Shown piece by piece: positions 12,901-21,819 of a stretch of 64,000 nucleotides of DNA. The stretch's first letter is position 1; each line of letters opens with the position of its first letter. Source of the DNA: Antedon mediterranea (lineage: Eukaryota; Echinodermata; Crinoidea; Comatulida; Antedonidae). The notes beneath the pieces were generated by a model, which was not told where the DNA came from, ran no database searches, and saw nothing but the letters and a program-made list of their open reading frames with translations. The stretch lies in assembly GCF_964355755.1 (NCBI RefSeq), contig NC_092673.1:12097001-12161000 (forward strand), written 5' to 3'. The position numbers and the translations under genes are program-made.

Positions 12901-14753
12901 GGAAAATTATCATGAGCGAAAGTAAACAAAGATTTCAAACCATGAGTATGCATTATGCATGATGCTAATTAGGATTGTTTACAATTCGTCACGGTTGAGA
13001 AGGTGTTTTCACACAGATCGCGAGGAAGTTTTATGATTATGCATACAGAGTAGCTAATTAAGCACGTTGCATTATGAGATATGTTTTGATCAAAAACTTT
13101 GACTGGAAGTCAAAGTTATTTTTTTAACAAAAAAACGTCTGTATTTCAGTTAAAATGGACCTGAAATGGATTTTCGATTTTCAAGAAATTCACACATGTT
13201 ATTTAAATGTATCAAATTAACACAAACCCATACAAATAAAAACAAAATGTATAGTATTTTGAGTAAAAACGAAATTTTAAGATACCATGGTAAATTAGCG
13301 AAAATTACTCACGCCATTGCAATATTCTATTTCAACGGCCGTCGGAAGCCCCTATATTCACGATGTCACATATACACACGATGATATCGAGAGCGTGTAT
13401 GCCGCCCGATAGTCAGTGAATGATCGACGGCCTGGAAAGATACCCGAAGCGTTGACACTAATACTAATTTATTCAATATCTAATGTTGTTGAAATATAGG
13501 TCCCTAAAATGTACTTCGTTTGTTCTAAACCCGAATTTAGAAGGCCTACCTCCCAAACCTTTACTAGGCCTAACTAGGCTAGGCCCCCAATCCAGCGCGC
13601 GGAGTCGATCCACTACCCACATCATGCGGCGAGGCTCCGTTTCATGTGCATCCAAGGACCAAAGCGATATCAACAACTTGCTGCGCTCATTGTCAAGCCA
13701 AAGTAAAATATGAATAAAATTCGTTTTCGAACTGCCTGATTCGTGACAAATAAATTATCATCTCATATTACTAATTTAATTCTGCTAAACTAAAAACTAA
13801 AGAAACTAACACATTTTAGCAGTATAAATTACGAACGATATACAAAATACACGAACGGAAAATATGGATACGCATCATTGCGCACGGAGCTGTATCCCGG
13901 ACAACGTTGCCAGGCCAACTTCGGTATTGCCAGAAAAAACCCGTTGATTTTAAGATTTTAAATCGTCATTTACTCGATAAATAACCGTTTATACGGTAAT
14001 AATTTTATCTAAAAAAATTCTAAATACGTTTCTGCAAATGCACAAGCATTTTTTAGAAAATACTCCATAGATTTCAAGAGTTATAGCCAAAAAACTGCAA
14101 ATTGTCCATTGGAGGGATAGGAATATATTCGCAAAGTGACGTCACCCGCGAATTTTTTTGATTTTCAAATAGGGCTTTCCCCAAAAGGGCCAATTTATAT
14201 TTTGTAACAATATACATTCTATCAACACCTAATAGCCCCCAAAACATCATTCTAAAATGAAAAAAATCGAAAATCCATTTCAGGTCCATTTTAAACGATT
14301 TTTTTTTCGACAAATTTTTTGTGAAAGTTAATAACTATTTTGATACTTCAAAATGTCCCACCTTTTTTCGAAATCCGTTTTTTTAATATTTTTTGGGAAT
14401 TAGTCAAAGGGACAATACATCTTTAACATAGATCGAAAACCAAATAATTTTAATTTGAAACTTAGCAAAAGTGTAATTTATATCATGTGGTAACTTTCTG
14501 TTGAAAAAAAATGGCATGTTTCACAGAAAGTTACACGCACATACACATTTAAAAATTAAAAATGCGAAAACAAAATTTACATGACATTTTGAAAGTTTTT
14601 CCTTGAGACTTTAATATAGGCCACCATAAGTATCATACTGTGATCCTACCTACCGTTCTTCTCCATTTCATGAAGGAAACTCGTTTGAACATAGTTATCA
14701 GGAAAACATTGATTTATATAAAGCACCTTCTTCCAGTTTTTTTCTCTCTCCAT
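942..14753 (-). CDS. PIGC: PIGC, GPI-GlcNAc transferase subunit C (8 coding exons, complete)
   Basis: PIGC (yeast Gpi2) is a multi-pass ER membrane subunit of the complex that transfers GlcNAc to phosphatidylinositol, the first step of GPI-anchor synthesis. Joining exons 14753-14654, 11301-11232, 10493-10354, 8784-8675, 8524-8469, 8356-8212, 3562-3396 and 981-942 gives 828 nt, or 275 residues plus stop. Human PIGC is about 297 residues. All seven introns are GT-AG and every phase matches. Family landmarks appear in the right order: FPDNYV near residue 18, TYQYW and TQQLCSVC near 40-60, [11 protein letters not shown] and STDTIYAM near 125-145, SLSLN and VCLASR near 165-180, FALWP near 195, LIRLQ near 257, and the C-terminal NIHGPWDEA. 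The protein is strongly hydrophobic, consistent with several membrane segments. An in-frame TGA lies just upstream of the chosen ATG. Introns carry many transposons, but the reading frame is undamaged. Confidence 0.93.
982..3395 (-). other. PIGC: PIGC intron 7
   Basis: A 2.4-kb intron between PIGC exons 7 and 8. Small ORFs on both strands lack family similarity and look like chance. The stretch about 1250-1390 recurs near 15190-15350. The rest is AT-rich unique-looking sequence. Confidence 0.7.
3396..3562 (-). CDS. PIGC: PIGC coding exon 7
   Basis: Acceptor ACTTGTAG and donor GTATGT. Encodes the last two hydrophobic segments, ending in [11 protein letters not shown]; the PIGC family has PFYLIRLQ here. 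It is separated from exon 6 by a 4.6-kb intron filled with transposons. Confidence 0.9.
3797..5890. mobile_element. Fold-back DNA transposon (non-autonomous) containing a satellite
   Basis: Arms at about 3797-3960 and 5760-5890 are inverted copies. Both contain a doubled GCGGCCGC block (GTCGAAGCGGCCGCCAA) followed by TGTATGGAACGCC and GCGCTTTGATT-like sequence. Outer ends are roughly CTCCAGAGGGA and TCCCTCCAGAG. The body is mostly the tandem array at 4566-5616. No transposase is present. Exact ends and target duplication were not resolved. It lies in PIGC intron 6. Confidence 0.7.
4566..5616. repeat. Tandem satellite, about 13 copies of a 72-77 bp unit
   Basis: The marker TACCGTACGTAA recurs at 4616, 4691, 4766, 4841, 4913, 4990, 5067, 5141, 5218, 5292, 5369 and 5443, with a variant at 5538. 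Each unit also carries TTGCAATACTGTATAAA and GAGATATAAA. From 5067 on, spacing alternates 74/77, a dimeric arrangement. Long minus-strand ORFs across it are an effect of unit length near a multiple of three, not genes. Confidence 0.92.
6151..7670. mobile_element. Non-autonomous hAT-type element with perfect 8-bp TSD
   Basis: The left end CAGTGGTGGCGCCAG and right end CTGGCGCCACCCCTG are inverted repeats. The element is flanked by identical TGTGGTAA at 6143-6150 and 7671-7678. Eight-base duplication and CA..TG ends fit the hAT superfamily. Subterminal regions are GC-rich (CTAGCCCCC, CGTCGGGG). There is an internal direct duplication (about 6220-6480 and 6535-6790). No transposase ORF. It sits in PIGC intron 6. 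Confidence 0.9.
6220..6790. repeat. Internal direct duplication inside the hAT-type element
   Basis: Two near-identical stretches begin at the shared GGGAACACGGGTACTTTTTG (6222 and 6542) and continue through TTCAGCGCCTAGAAAACC, CGTGAGAGTACGTCAGAG and TCCCTTTGTACGAATCG. The offset is about 320 bp. Differences are small insertions and single-base changes. Confidence 0.85.
7808..8062 (-). pseudogene. Penelope-like element fragment (GIY-YIG endonuclease region)
   Basis: The minus-strand reading contains [16 protein letters not shown] followed by NNIVYN and [13 protein letters not shown]. In Penelope-like reverse transcriptases the segment before the GIY-YIG domain typically reads [12 protein letters not shown]...NVVY..C...YIGET..PL..R. 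Here the YIGET core is degraded (YGVFP). Truncated at both ends, with a stop at the 3' end. This is recognition from memory; an alignment is needed. In PIGC intron 6. Confidence 0.55.
8212..8356 (-). CDS. PIGC: PIGC coding exon 6
   Basis: Acceptor AAAACAG and donor GTAAGT. Encodes [17 protein letters not shown] then MHAFATV and [13 protein letters not shown], which correspond in order to the PIGC SLSLN, CLASR, LHAF and IFALWP motifs. Confidence 0.92.
8469..8524 (-). CDS. PIGC: PIGC coding exon 5 (56-nt microexon-like)
   Basis: A short exon with acceptor TGTTTCAG and donor GTAAGT. Encodes [18 protein letters not shown], matching the PIGC VFMLLxxLIFxDY helix. It ends with two bases that complete with exon 6. 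It is too short for ordinary ORF finding and was placed by homology and phase. Confidence 0.88.
8675..8784 (-). CDS. PIGC: PIGC coding exon 4
   Basis: Acceptor TTTTATAG and donor GTAAGTAAG. Encodes [20 protein letters not shown], the most diagnostic PIGC block, ending on a complete codon. Confidence 0.94.
8870..9290 (-). mobile_element. 3' end fragment of a non-LTR retrotransposon
   Basis: On the minus strand, [20 protein letters not shown] and following residues resemble the extreme C-terminus of LINE reverse transcriptases (W..LP.......SV..FK..L). It is followed by an AT-rich 3' region with a TTGAATTGAATTTAATTGAA tail repeat. 5'-truncated. In PIGC intron 3. Confidence 0.4.
9291..10353. other. 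PIGC intron 3, remainder
   Basis: No conserved coding segment on either strand. The right end (about 10238-10338) holds a small palindromic repeat starting TTACCATAT and ending ATATGGTAA (see the MITE entry). The remainder is AT-rich sequence in which I see nothing else. Confidence 0.5.
10235..10340. mobile_element. Short palindromic MITE-like repeat (CGTTTATT family)
   Basis: TTACCATATCTATTCGAA at the left is inverted at the right as TTCAAATAAATATGGTAA, with GC-richer text about 'AAATGCCTC..GAGGCCTTTATT' inside. Related copies occur near 20165-20285 and 20560-20660. Confidence 0.6.
10354..10493 (-). CDS. PIGC: PIGC coding exon 3
   Basis: Acceptor CTTTCAG and donor GTATGT. Encodes two hydrophobic stretches, including [17 protein letters not shown], followed by a basic loop (EKKGKYKG). 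This is the PIGC region between the QQLC motif and the SPVLxTLTE helix. The loop is shorter than in vertebrates. Confidence 0.88.
10494..11231. other. PIGC intron 2
   Basis: AT-rich intron of 738 bp. No ORF or repeat structure that I recognise. Confidence 0.6.
11232..11301 (-). CDS. PIGC: PIGC coding exon 2
   Basis: Acceptor TTTTCACAG and donor GTAAAA. Encodes [11 protein letters not shown] through TQQLC, matching the PIGC segment around KYQYW and IQQLC. Begins with two bases and ends with two bases of split codons, which agree with the neighbouring exons. Confidence 0.9.
11302..12730. other. PIGC intron 1, left part
   Basis: Holds a degraded repeat at about 11935-12055 with GTCGCAAATGCGACTCTACAG, TATGTTGGTCGGTTGGTCGG and CGCGACTGCAGCCATGTATA. 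The same family recurs at 16425-17360 and, inverted, at 18130-18230. Nothing coding is visible. Confidence 0.5.
12735..14422. mobile_element. TTAA-flanked DNA transposon with long TIRs (non-autonomous)
   Basis: The left end AGATGTATTGTCCCTTGA is mirrored at the right by TCAAAGGGACAATACATCT. Both ends abut TTAA (12731-12734 and 14423-14426), the duplication made by piggyBac- and Kolobok-type transposons. A second inverted pair lies further in: AATGGACCTGAAATGGATTT near 13155 and AAATCCATTTCAGGTCCATT near 14273. No transposase. Located in PIGC intron 1. Confidence 0.82.
14654..14753 (-). CDS. PIGC: PIGC coding exon 1
   Basis: Starts at ATG (14753-14751) and ends with one base of a split codon before donor GTAGGT. 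It encodes the cytosolic N-terminus with WKKVLY and FPDNYV, the best conserved N-terminal PIGC signature. A likely acceptor (TTTTCTATAG) lies 15 bases upstream of the ATG, so a further non-coding 5' exon probably exists upstream; I could not place it. Confidence 0.9.
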
Positions 14754-15950
14754 TATGAATCACCTTATCTATAGAAAAGATAGGTTTGTACTGTCAACTA
14801 ATATTTGGAGCATAAATGAAATGATGTTTGTAGGTTGTCAAAATATTGATTAGGTTTATTTCACAACTGAAGACTGCCCTCTGTGATGATTGACAAGTTT
14901 TTTTAGAATGAAAAATTTAACAATATTTAAACTTATTTCTGGAAATAAAACTATCTTCTATAATATAATACTTAATAGCACTAAGCCAAAATTTGTTCCT
15001 CTATCTCCTCTTAAACCACAAGTCCGTTCGAGCTGAGGCACCTTTTAATTTTAGTATTTAATGCATTAGTCTATATTAGAACGGCAAATTTGTACGAAAA
15101 ATATGCTTTTTAGACCAATTTCTTTGCCACTGCCGAACCTTAATCCTCAGCCATTTTCCTAAGTCACAATTTGGTCACATGGGTCATTAGCAATATCGAG
15201 ACAGCATGCAGCACATGTGTGATCAGCGCAGTGCTGCCGTACACCATTTCAATTGAATCTTACAGGTGGTAAGTACAATACTGACATATTGTATTCTTGC
15301 TCATGTTTCTACCTCATGCACGCTGTTTCTGATAAACATAAGATATAATCACATCGATAATTAAGGAGATTTATGAAGACAAGAAACCACTGCTTAGCCA
15401 TATATTAAAAACATGTTTGTTGTACTTGAGACCACAAGAGACGCTAAAAGCATTACATGGTCAAATGCATAATTTAATATTCTATAGAAGATTAACGCAA
15501 TTTTTAATGGCAGGAGGTGGCAGGCCAATATGATAATTCAAATAAGAAAATTGCATATTATTATTACCAACTACTGTACTTAAAATTACCGGTCGTAAGA
15601 AAGTGAACTTTTTGTAGTTCGATTCTGATGAAATTAAAACAGAATTGTTAAGCAATAATAATATATTGTTGTTGTCAAGCAATATATTGTTGTTGTCAAT
15701 TAATCATCGATGCAGACATGTCAATCAATAGAATAATTAGACTGCACATACGATTTCTACATGGCTACATTTTGTCCTCCTAGGAGGAGGTGCTAAAGTA
15801 GGCCTAAAAAACTAGGCCTAGGGCCTAGCTGTTTCAGTTTACATGGTTTGACCACTCAAAAAGAAAAACATACTGTTACTGTTAGTGTTATAGGCCTCCT
15901 CTCTTTCCAGGCCTAACTAAGCCTAGCTAGGCAGGGCCCCCAGGCCTAAC
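14754..15950. other. PIGC 5' flank / upstream intergenic
   Basis: Should contain the PIGC 5' UTR exon and promoter, which I could not place. About 15190-15350 resembles 1250-1390. Around 15795-15935 there is a cluster of AGGCCTA/CTAGGCC words. No conserved ORF. Confidence 0.4.
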
Positions 15951-16424
15951 TATCATTCATAACACAAGCTAGGAGATCCATACACGACTCAATTATAAGT
16001 ATATAAATAAATAAGAGCTCTCTAGGCCTATATGAACTTAAATTAATCAGATCAAACTTGTGGTGCACCCTGTTATCTTGGACATATGACCGTTTCGGCC
16101 ACAGCAGACAGTTGTTTCGGCCACAACAGATTTCTATGGAGCGCCATTCACGCATATATTTAGACCGTGCTATTGTTATTGTTTTTGCTATTACTTTATT
16201 AGTTATCGCATCGCATGCTTTGTTGTACAGTATTTTTATGGAACAAAGAGGAATATTAGGAACTCACACATCAATACAATCAGAATCAAGCAGAAAATTA
16301 ATGATAAGAAAAACAAATTAACTTCTTGATTTGGTAATAATTGCGCGCCAAAATATTCCGTTTTTTGGGAAAAATATTCAGCAACGTTTTAAACATAGAG
16401 GGCAGTATGAAAATTCGTGTTAGA
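15951..16424. other. Intergenic, no supported gene
   Basis: Short overlapping ORFs occur on both strands (16058-16321 plus, 16155-15946 minus) without recognisable similarity. A tandem TTTCGGCCACA doublet is at about 16093-16125. Confidence 0.35.
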
Positions 16425-17360
16425 CTTTTTAGTCGCGTGGAAGCGACTCTATAGTTCACTATGTCGGTCGGTCGGTCTGTCTGTCGGTCTGTCTGTCGGT
16501 CTGTCTGTCTGTCTGTCGGTCCAGTATCACTATGCGTTTTATCGCTTTATGACCTTATCTTGATATCAGTTTAATCTAGCTAAGTCAATTTTTCACAGAA
16601 TATTCCTTATGGCCAGGAATCGATGTGGTTATGTTTTCACGGTGCGCAATAAGCGTTTTATCGCTTTATGACCTTATCTTGATATCAGTTTAATCTAGCT
16701 AAGTCAATTTTTCACAGAATATTCCTTATGGCCAGGAATCGATGTGGTTATGTTTTTACGGTGCGCAATAAAAAATTACGCGGTCTACGCACGATTTAAC
16801 GAAATCACGTTTGTAATCATATCTTAACAACCATGAATCACAATTAAATAAAATTTGGTACTCATAAATTTCAGGGCATAAATCATCATATGGCAATACA
16901 ATTACGTGCGTAGCGCATGTAACGCATGCGTACGCGCGCTTAAAATTTTCAAAATTTATTTTCGATGAAATAAGAGTACGTTTCAGGCAATTTTAAGCGT
17001 TTACAAAATTGCCATGAGTGCGCAGATTTTTGCGCGCGCACTGCGCGTTAAATTTTATTGCGCACTCTTTTTGCCCGATTTCTGTTTTCTTGACTTACTT
17101 TTCAACTCGAAATTACGTTATACGAGCACGTCAAAAGTGACAGGCTACGCACGTGTAAATTTAAAAAATATAAATGTTTTTAAACATTTCAACATTTTTA
17201 AACATGTTCAGTAATTTCGGTCAGTATAGTTCACTATGTCGGTCGGTCCGTCTGTCTGTCGGTCTGTCTGTCGGTCTGTTTGTCTGTCGTTCCTGTATCA
17301 CTATGCATTGTAGCACGCGACTTAATGGCTGTTGGCCTTGTTCTCATTCGTGTTAGACTT
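16425..17360. repeat. Dispersed repeat with GTCG/GTCT microsatellites
   Basis: Begins near CGTGTTAGACTTTTTAGTCG and TTCACTATGTCGGTCGGTCGG, with (GTCT/GTCG)n at 16462-16522. A second copy of the TTCACTATGTCGGTCGGTC block with its microsatellite is at 17225-17292, and CGTGTTAGACTTTT recurs at 17349. Probably two copies or two ends of one mobile repeat family, also seen near 11940 and 18130. Confidence 0.65.
16534..16771. repeat. Two tandem copies of a 119-bp unit
   Basis: GCGTTTTATCGCTTTATGAC starts at 16534 and again at 16653. The two units are almost identical through TTCCTTATGGCCAGGAATCG and ACGGTGCGCAATAA. Confidence 0.92.
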
Positions 17361-19150
17361 TTCCTTTTTAGTCTTTAGATGCTCTTATCCATAGATATAT
17401 TTGGTTTTATTTTATCTCATATTATCTGAATTATTCTAGTATTAATAAAGGATGACAACAAAATCAAAAAGATTAATTTAAAACGATAATAACATTTAGA
17501 AATGTTTTTTACTTGAATGTTGATGTTGTGGGTCACTATCATTCATTTTATTGGTCAAAATCATTGTCAACATAATGTATACAAGCGAAACTTCGTTTTA
17601 AAAAATTGTTAATTTTCCCTAATGCATGTTTCGTTGTGTTGATAAATGCTGTTTTACTATTTTCTAAATATGCTGATCTGACAATACTGCTACTTGGAAT
17701 AATATTCCAATCCTTTATGGCTGTACAGTAAAAAGTCCCATATTATTTGTTGTTTTTGGTAGGATGGTTAACACCACGTGTACCATACTATGGTTGTGTT
17801 GATCCAGCATCAAACACAAAACTTCCAACGTTTAGGATTGTTTTTTAAAGGTTTTACAAACGCTAATAAAACTTTTCAAAAGGACCATGTTTTAAACATA
17901 TAAAACGGTTTTTGAATGACGTTTTTGAAACGTTTTTTTGACGTTCATAATCACACACCTTTATTATCAAATTTATAAAATGCACAGATCAAAAACTGAA
18001 GTCAGTAAATTATGCATTGAAATTAATCATTATTTATAGAATCGGGATCTCGGGATCAGGATAAACTTGTTACCACCTTCAATCATTGAATTTGAGATGC
18101 TGTTTGAGTGGGCTATTCTTAGTTGATCTTAAACAAGGCCATATACATGGCTGCAGTCGCGTGCTGAAATTTGTTTACCGACCAACCGACCATCCGACCA
18201 ACCGACCGACATAGTGAGCTGTATGGCATCTTGAATGAGTGCAAAGACTAGTGCAAGGCATTGTTATTACATTTGACACATTTGTATTTAAAGAATAAAT
18301 CTTCTCTGCAACTATGGACTGTGTTTAACTTAAATTGTACAACTATCTACAACATTAATTAATAGACTTAATTTTGTCCAACATATTATCTTGGTCATTA
18401 ATTCATTCAGTATAATTATAACAGACTATATAATAATAATAATATTATTCTGCATTACTTTTTTCTTTGAACTTGCAGAATATAATACCATGCATGATGA
18501 ACATAACGTTTACTAGCGTATTGATTAAGAAATGATGCTTTTCTATAAACAAAATTTTGTCTTGCACAATGTTTTTTGTCTAACATTGTACTAACAACAT
18601 TTCCACTATTTAACGACTGATCAGGTGATAAACCTAGGTAATTTATTTTAAGTTCCGTTACAACAAATCGAGAACTTATTTACTTGTTTTTATCTGTGAA
18701 TTGTTCAAAATAAAATAGACTAGTTTTTTCCTATATTTATAATTTATTATCAACCAACCAATCATTACATGATTCAAGTACTTATATATCGGATCTAGGC
18801 CTACTTGACATTAAGCACTATCGTCTGCATATAGCATAAGCTATAAACATTGTTACGCATGTCATTGTTACAAAGAAGGGACCCTAAGTATGCTTCCTTG
18901 TGAACCGGAGTTTGTTTTGTTGATACATTACATTGTTCCGAGTCAGTACCAAAGCTTTTTTCTTAGGGACTGCTGAAGTTTTTTTGATACATCGGTGAAA
19001 AAAATATTAAAATTTTCAGCAATTTTTTTGTTGGTTCTCTATATTAATTTAATGATATTTGGGAAGATTTTTAGTTTTATCATTAAAAAAACTAATGTCC
19101 TACGCACGGGCCTAAATTCTCCAGCTAATTAATATTGTATTTCATTGTTT
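17361..19150. other. Intergenic, AT-rich
   Basis: No gene supported. About 18130-18230 is an inverted copy of the dispersed repeat at 11940 and 16425 (CCATATACATGGCTGCAGTC, GACATAGTGAGCTG). About 17820-17950 has local inverted repetition around AACGTTT/AAACGTTT. The rest shows nothing. Confidence 0.45.
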
Positions 19151-19359
19151 ATGATTAGGTTGTTTTGAATTATGTATGATTTTCAGAGCTTTTATCATAT
19201 GAAAATGGTTGGTCAAAATCTGTGCAGTTTTCTCATTTCATCTAAAAATACTCTAGTAGCTAGATCAACTTTCGTATGCACTTTGAGGTCCAGAGAATTT
19301 GACTTCAGAAATTGGTTTAGGGTGGTCAAACAATCATTTTTGGCTTGGTTACACATTTT

Positions 19360-20000
19360 GAAAATGTGGCGAAAGGTCAAAAGGTCAGGGTGAAAGGTTA
19401 AGACCAAACGCCAATATGTCCTTAAATCTCAACAACCACTGGTCACAGCGAAGTAATTTTGGTCTCAAATTGATCAGAAGGTATACATTTATATTCAGTC
19501 TAATGGGACATTTTAGTTAAAAATGACCGGAAATGCCATTTCTGACCTTTGACCCACAACACAGGGCATGTATTTATCTCCGTAACTACTGGTCGTAGAC
19601 ACTTGAATTTGGTTTTAAATTGTTCGAAATATATATTTTGTTATTTCTTACATATTTTGAAAAATGTTACAAAGGTCAAAGGGTCAGGGTCAAGGGTTAC
19701 ATGAACAAATAAATAAAGGTACTTGTATCTCGGCAACCACTGGTCGCAGCAAGTCAATTTTGATCTCAAAATGTTCAGAAGGCATGCATTTATATTCCGT
19801 CTAATGGGGCATTTTAGTAAAAAATGATCAGAAATGCCATTTCTGACCTTTGACCCACATACCAGGGCATCTTCATATCTCTGTAAGTACTGGTCGTAGA
19901 AACTTAAATTTGGTATCAAATTGTTCGAAATATACATATTTACATTCATTGTAATAGAAAATGTGGTTAAAAGATGAACAGAAAATACTATTACTAATGT
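19360..20000. repeat. Degenerate tandem repeat, two copies of about 300 bp
   Basis: Copies at about 19370-19665 and 19670-19990 share GGTCAAAAGGTCAGGGT-like heads, CAACCACTGGTC, TTTTGGTCTCAAA, TCAGAAGG-ATACATTTATATTC, GCCATTTCTGACCTTTGACC and ACTGGTCGTAGA. Divergence is moderate. ORFs here are incidental. Confidence 0.8.
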
Positions 20001-20159
20001 TTCAAACAAAAAACATATCTCTACACAACTTATCCTATCCTTAGACAGTAATGTTATGCAATAACTGATACTTTAAATTGTTTCAATTTCAAGTAGGCCT
20101 ACTAGTTATTGCTGTCCACGAGAACATTTTGATATAAACGTCAAGCTCAACAGTTCTTT

Positions 20160-20665
20160 TCAGAATGCTAGAAGTAACTTGCCATGTGTATCCGATTAAA
20201 CGCCCTGGGCATTTATTGTTCAAAAGAGTTTTTAGGGGGAGGGGAGGCATCATTATTTGGGGTATAATATGGTAACATGTATAATCAAATAAATACCACC
20301 TAGATGTAAAAAAATACAGCACAATTAATATCAAAAGATGATAAAATTATGTCAAAATGCTTGGTAAATTGTAGATTATGGTAGTTAATGAAATGTGTTG
20401 TGATACAATTATTTAGTAAATGCATGTGGCGGAGCGTTTATTCCACATGATGTTCTATTGGAGGGAATGGTGGCGTTTATTTGAGGAAGGCTTTTATTCA
20501 AAGAGGGTGTTAATTCGAATAAATACTCGAGCTCAACAGTTAAGAATGCTAGAAGTAACTTACCATAGTTACCCGAATAAAAGGCCCGGGCATTTAAATG
20601 TTCGGGGAAGGCGTTTATTTTGTTTGGGTGTAATAATGGTAACATGTATAATCAAATAAATACAC
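20160..20665. repeat. Cluster of palindromic CGTTTATT-type repeats
   Basis: Three related stretches (about 20165-20285, 20430-20530, 20555-20660) share CTAGAAGTAACTT-CCAT, CGCCCTGGGCATTTA/GCCCGGGCATTTA, and GGTAACATGTATAATCAAATAAATAC. They are non-coding, similar to the MITE at 10235-10340. Confidence 0.6.
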
Positions 20666-20833
20666 CCCAGATAAAAAAAATAATAATTAATATAATAAGA
20701 ATAATAACTGGATTAAACCTCATTCTATCCTGGTGCAAGTACAATCATGTACTAAAAGGTATCAGAGACAACTATAATAGACCAATTCATTGTCATTATT
20801 CCGTAACACTGTTGCATAATATTTTTTAATGTT

Positions 20834-20874
20834 ACCGACAAAACTTATACCTAATATGTATAAGTTTTGTCGGT
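20834..20874. repeat. Perfect 17-bp stem hairpin
   Basis: ACCGACAAAACTTATAC (20834-20850) is followed by a 7-base spacer and its exact reverse complement (20858-20874). No mismatch. Confidence 0.9.
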
Positions 20875-21256
20875 GTATATTATACACGTCTGTTCCCAGT
20901 GTACAGTAGATAATAAAATAATATATGTTTCTGGAGATTTATTATCAATACGACTAGAAACTTTGACATGTTTTAGGTACTGAATGCATTGACAATAAAA
21001 GCATCAGAAGTTATCATGATAAAATCATACTACACAAGGGTGTTTTCAGGAAAGCTAGACATATTATACAAAAGTAATGAAACTATGTATTGGCATTTAA
21101 AAATATGCAAAAGATTGTTGTCAACTTGTAGTCACAAACAAACAGATGATAGAATGAAGATCCATTATGAGGATAATGATATGTCATTGTTTTATATCAT
21201 TATACTGGCACCTGGAGGAGAAGATCCATTTAATGTTATCTATGACAGTATTATAT

Positions 21257-21585
21257 TTGCCTTTTTTTAAAGGATGAACTGGACACGGTGACAAATGAGT
21301 GGAATGCCCATCGCATCTCAAGTCATGGTACGTTTGGACGCCGCAATGATGTACAATGTACCATACTTATTCAGGGGACAAGAGTGTATTATTCCCGTTG
21401 ATGTGGCTAAAGTTGAAGTTTGTGAAAGTGAATCCATCTTCAAAAGCCAGATTCCATGCGATAAGGACGTGTTCGACTTATGTTCCATATTCTTGGAAGA
21501 ATGGCAGCTATCGATGCCGAAAACATGTGATGAAGGTTTGCAGTTATACAGCAGTCTTAGAAATATGTTTCTTGACGTCATCTGA
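21257..21585 (+). pseudogene. C-terminal remnant of an integrase-like (DDE) element protein
   Basis: Two frames are needed. The first gives DELDTVTNEWNAHRISSHG (from about 21273). The second gives YLFRGQECIIPVDVAKVEVC, PCDKDVFDLCSIFLEE and EEGLQLYSSLRN-like text (DEGLQLYSSLRNMF). This order (LDxxxxxWNxHRI, then PVD, then PCDxxVxxLC, then GxxLYxxLR) is what I recall of the tail of a multi-copy integrase-core protein family in fish and marine invertebrates. A frameshift sits around 21320-21370. The catalytic core is not visible upstream. Confidence 0.5.
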
Positions 21586-21819
21586 TCAAATGCCACAGCA
21601 AGCACGTGATATCACATTATCATGTTATAAATCGGTTTTTTTATTAATTAATTGTCGCTGTGATATTATTTCCAATACAAAGTTAGAACAATTGCAACGA
21701 ACACATGTAATGAATACAATATAAACAATTATGTTTATAGTATTATGTTCAGTTGGTGATGATCAGACAGAATTGTGTTATGTAGCTGTACAATACAGTA
21801 AAACAGATGTAATTTAACA

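Noticed and set aside
19172-20009. Several ORFs on both strands
   Set aside because: They cross a degenerate 300-bp tandem repeat rich in TGACCTTTGACC; no protein similarity.
20989-21270. 93-residue ORF upstream of the integrase-like tail
   Set aside because: I looked for the missing catalytic core there but saw no recognisable motif; left unannotated.
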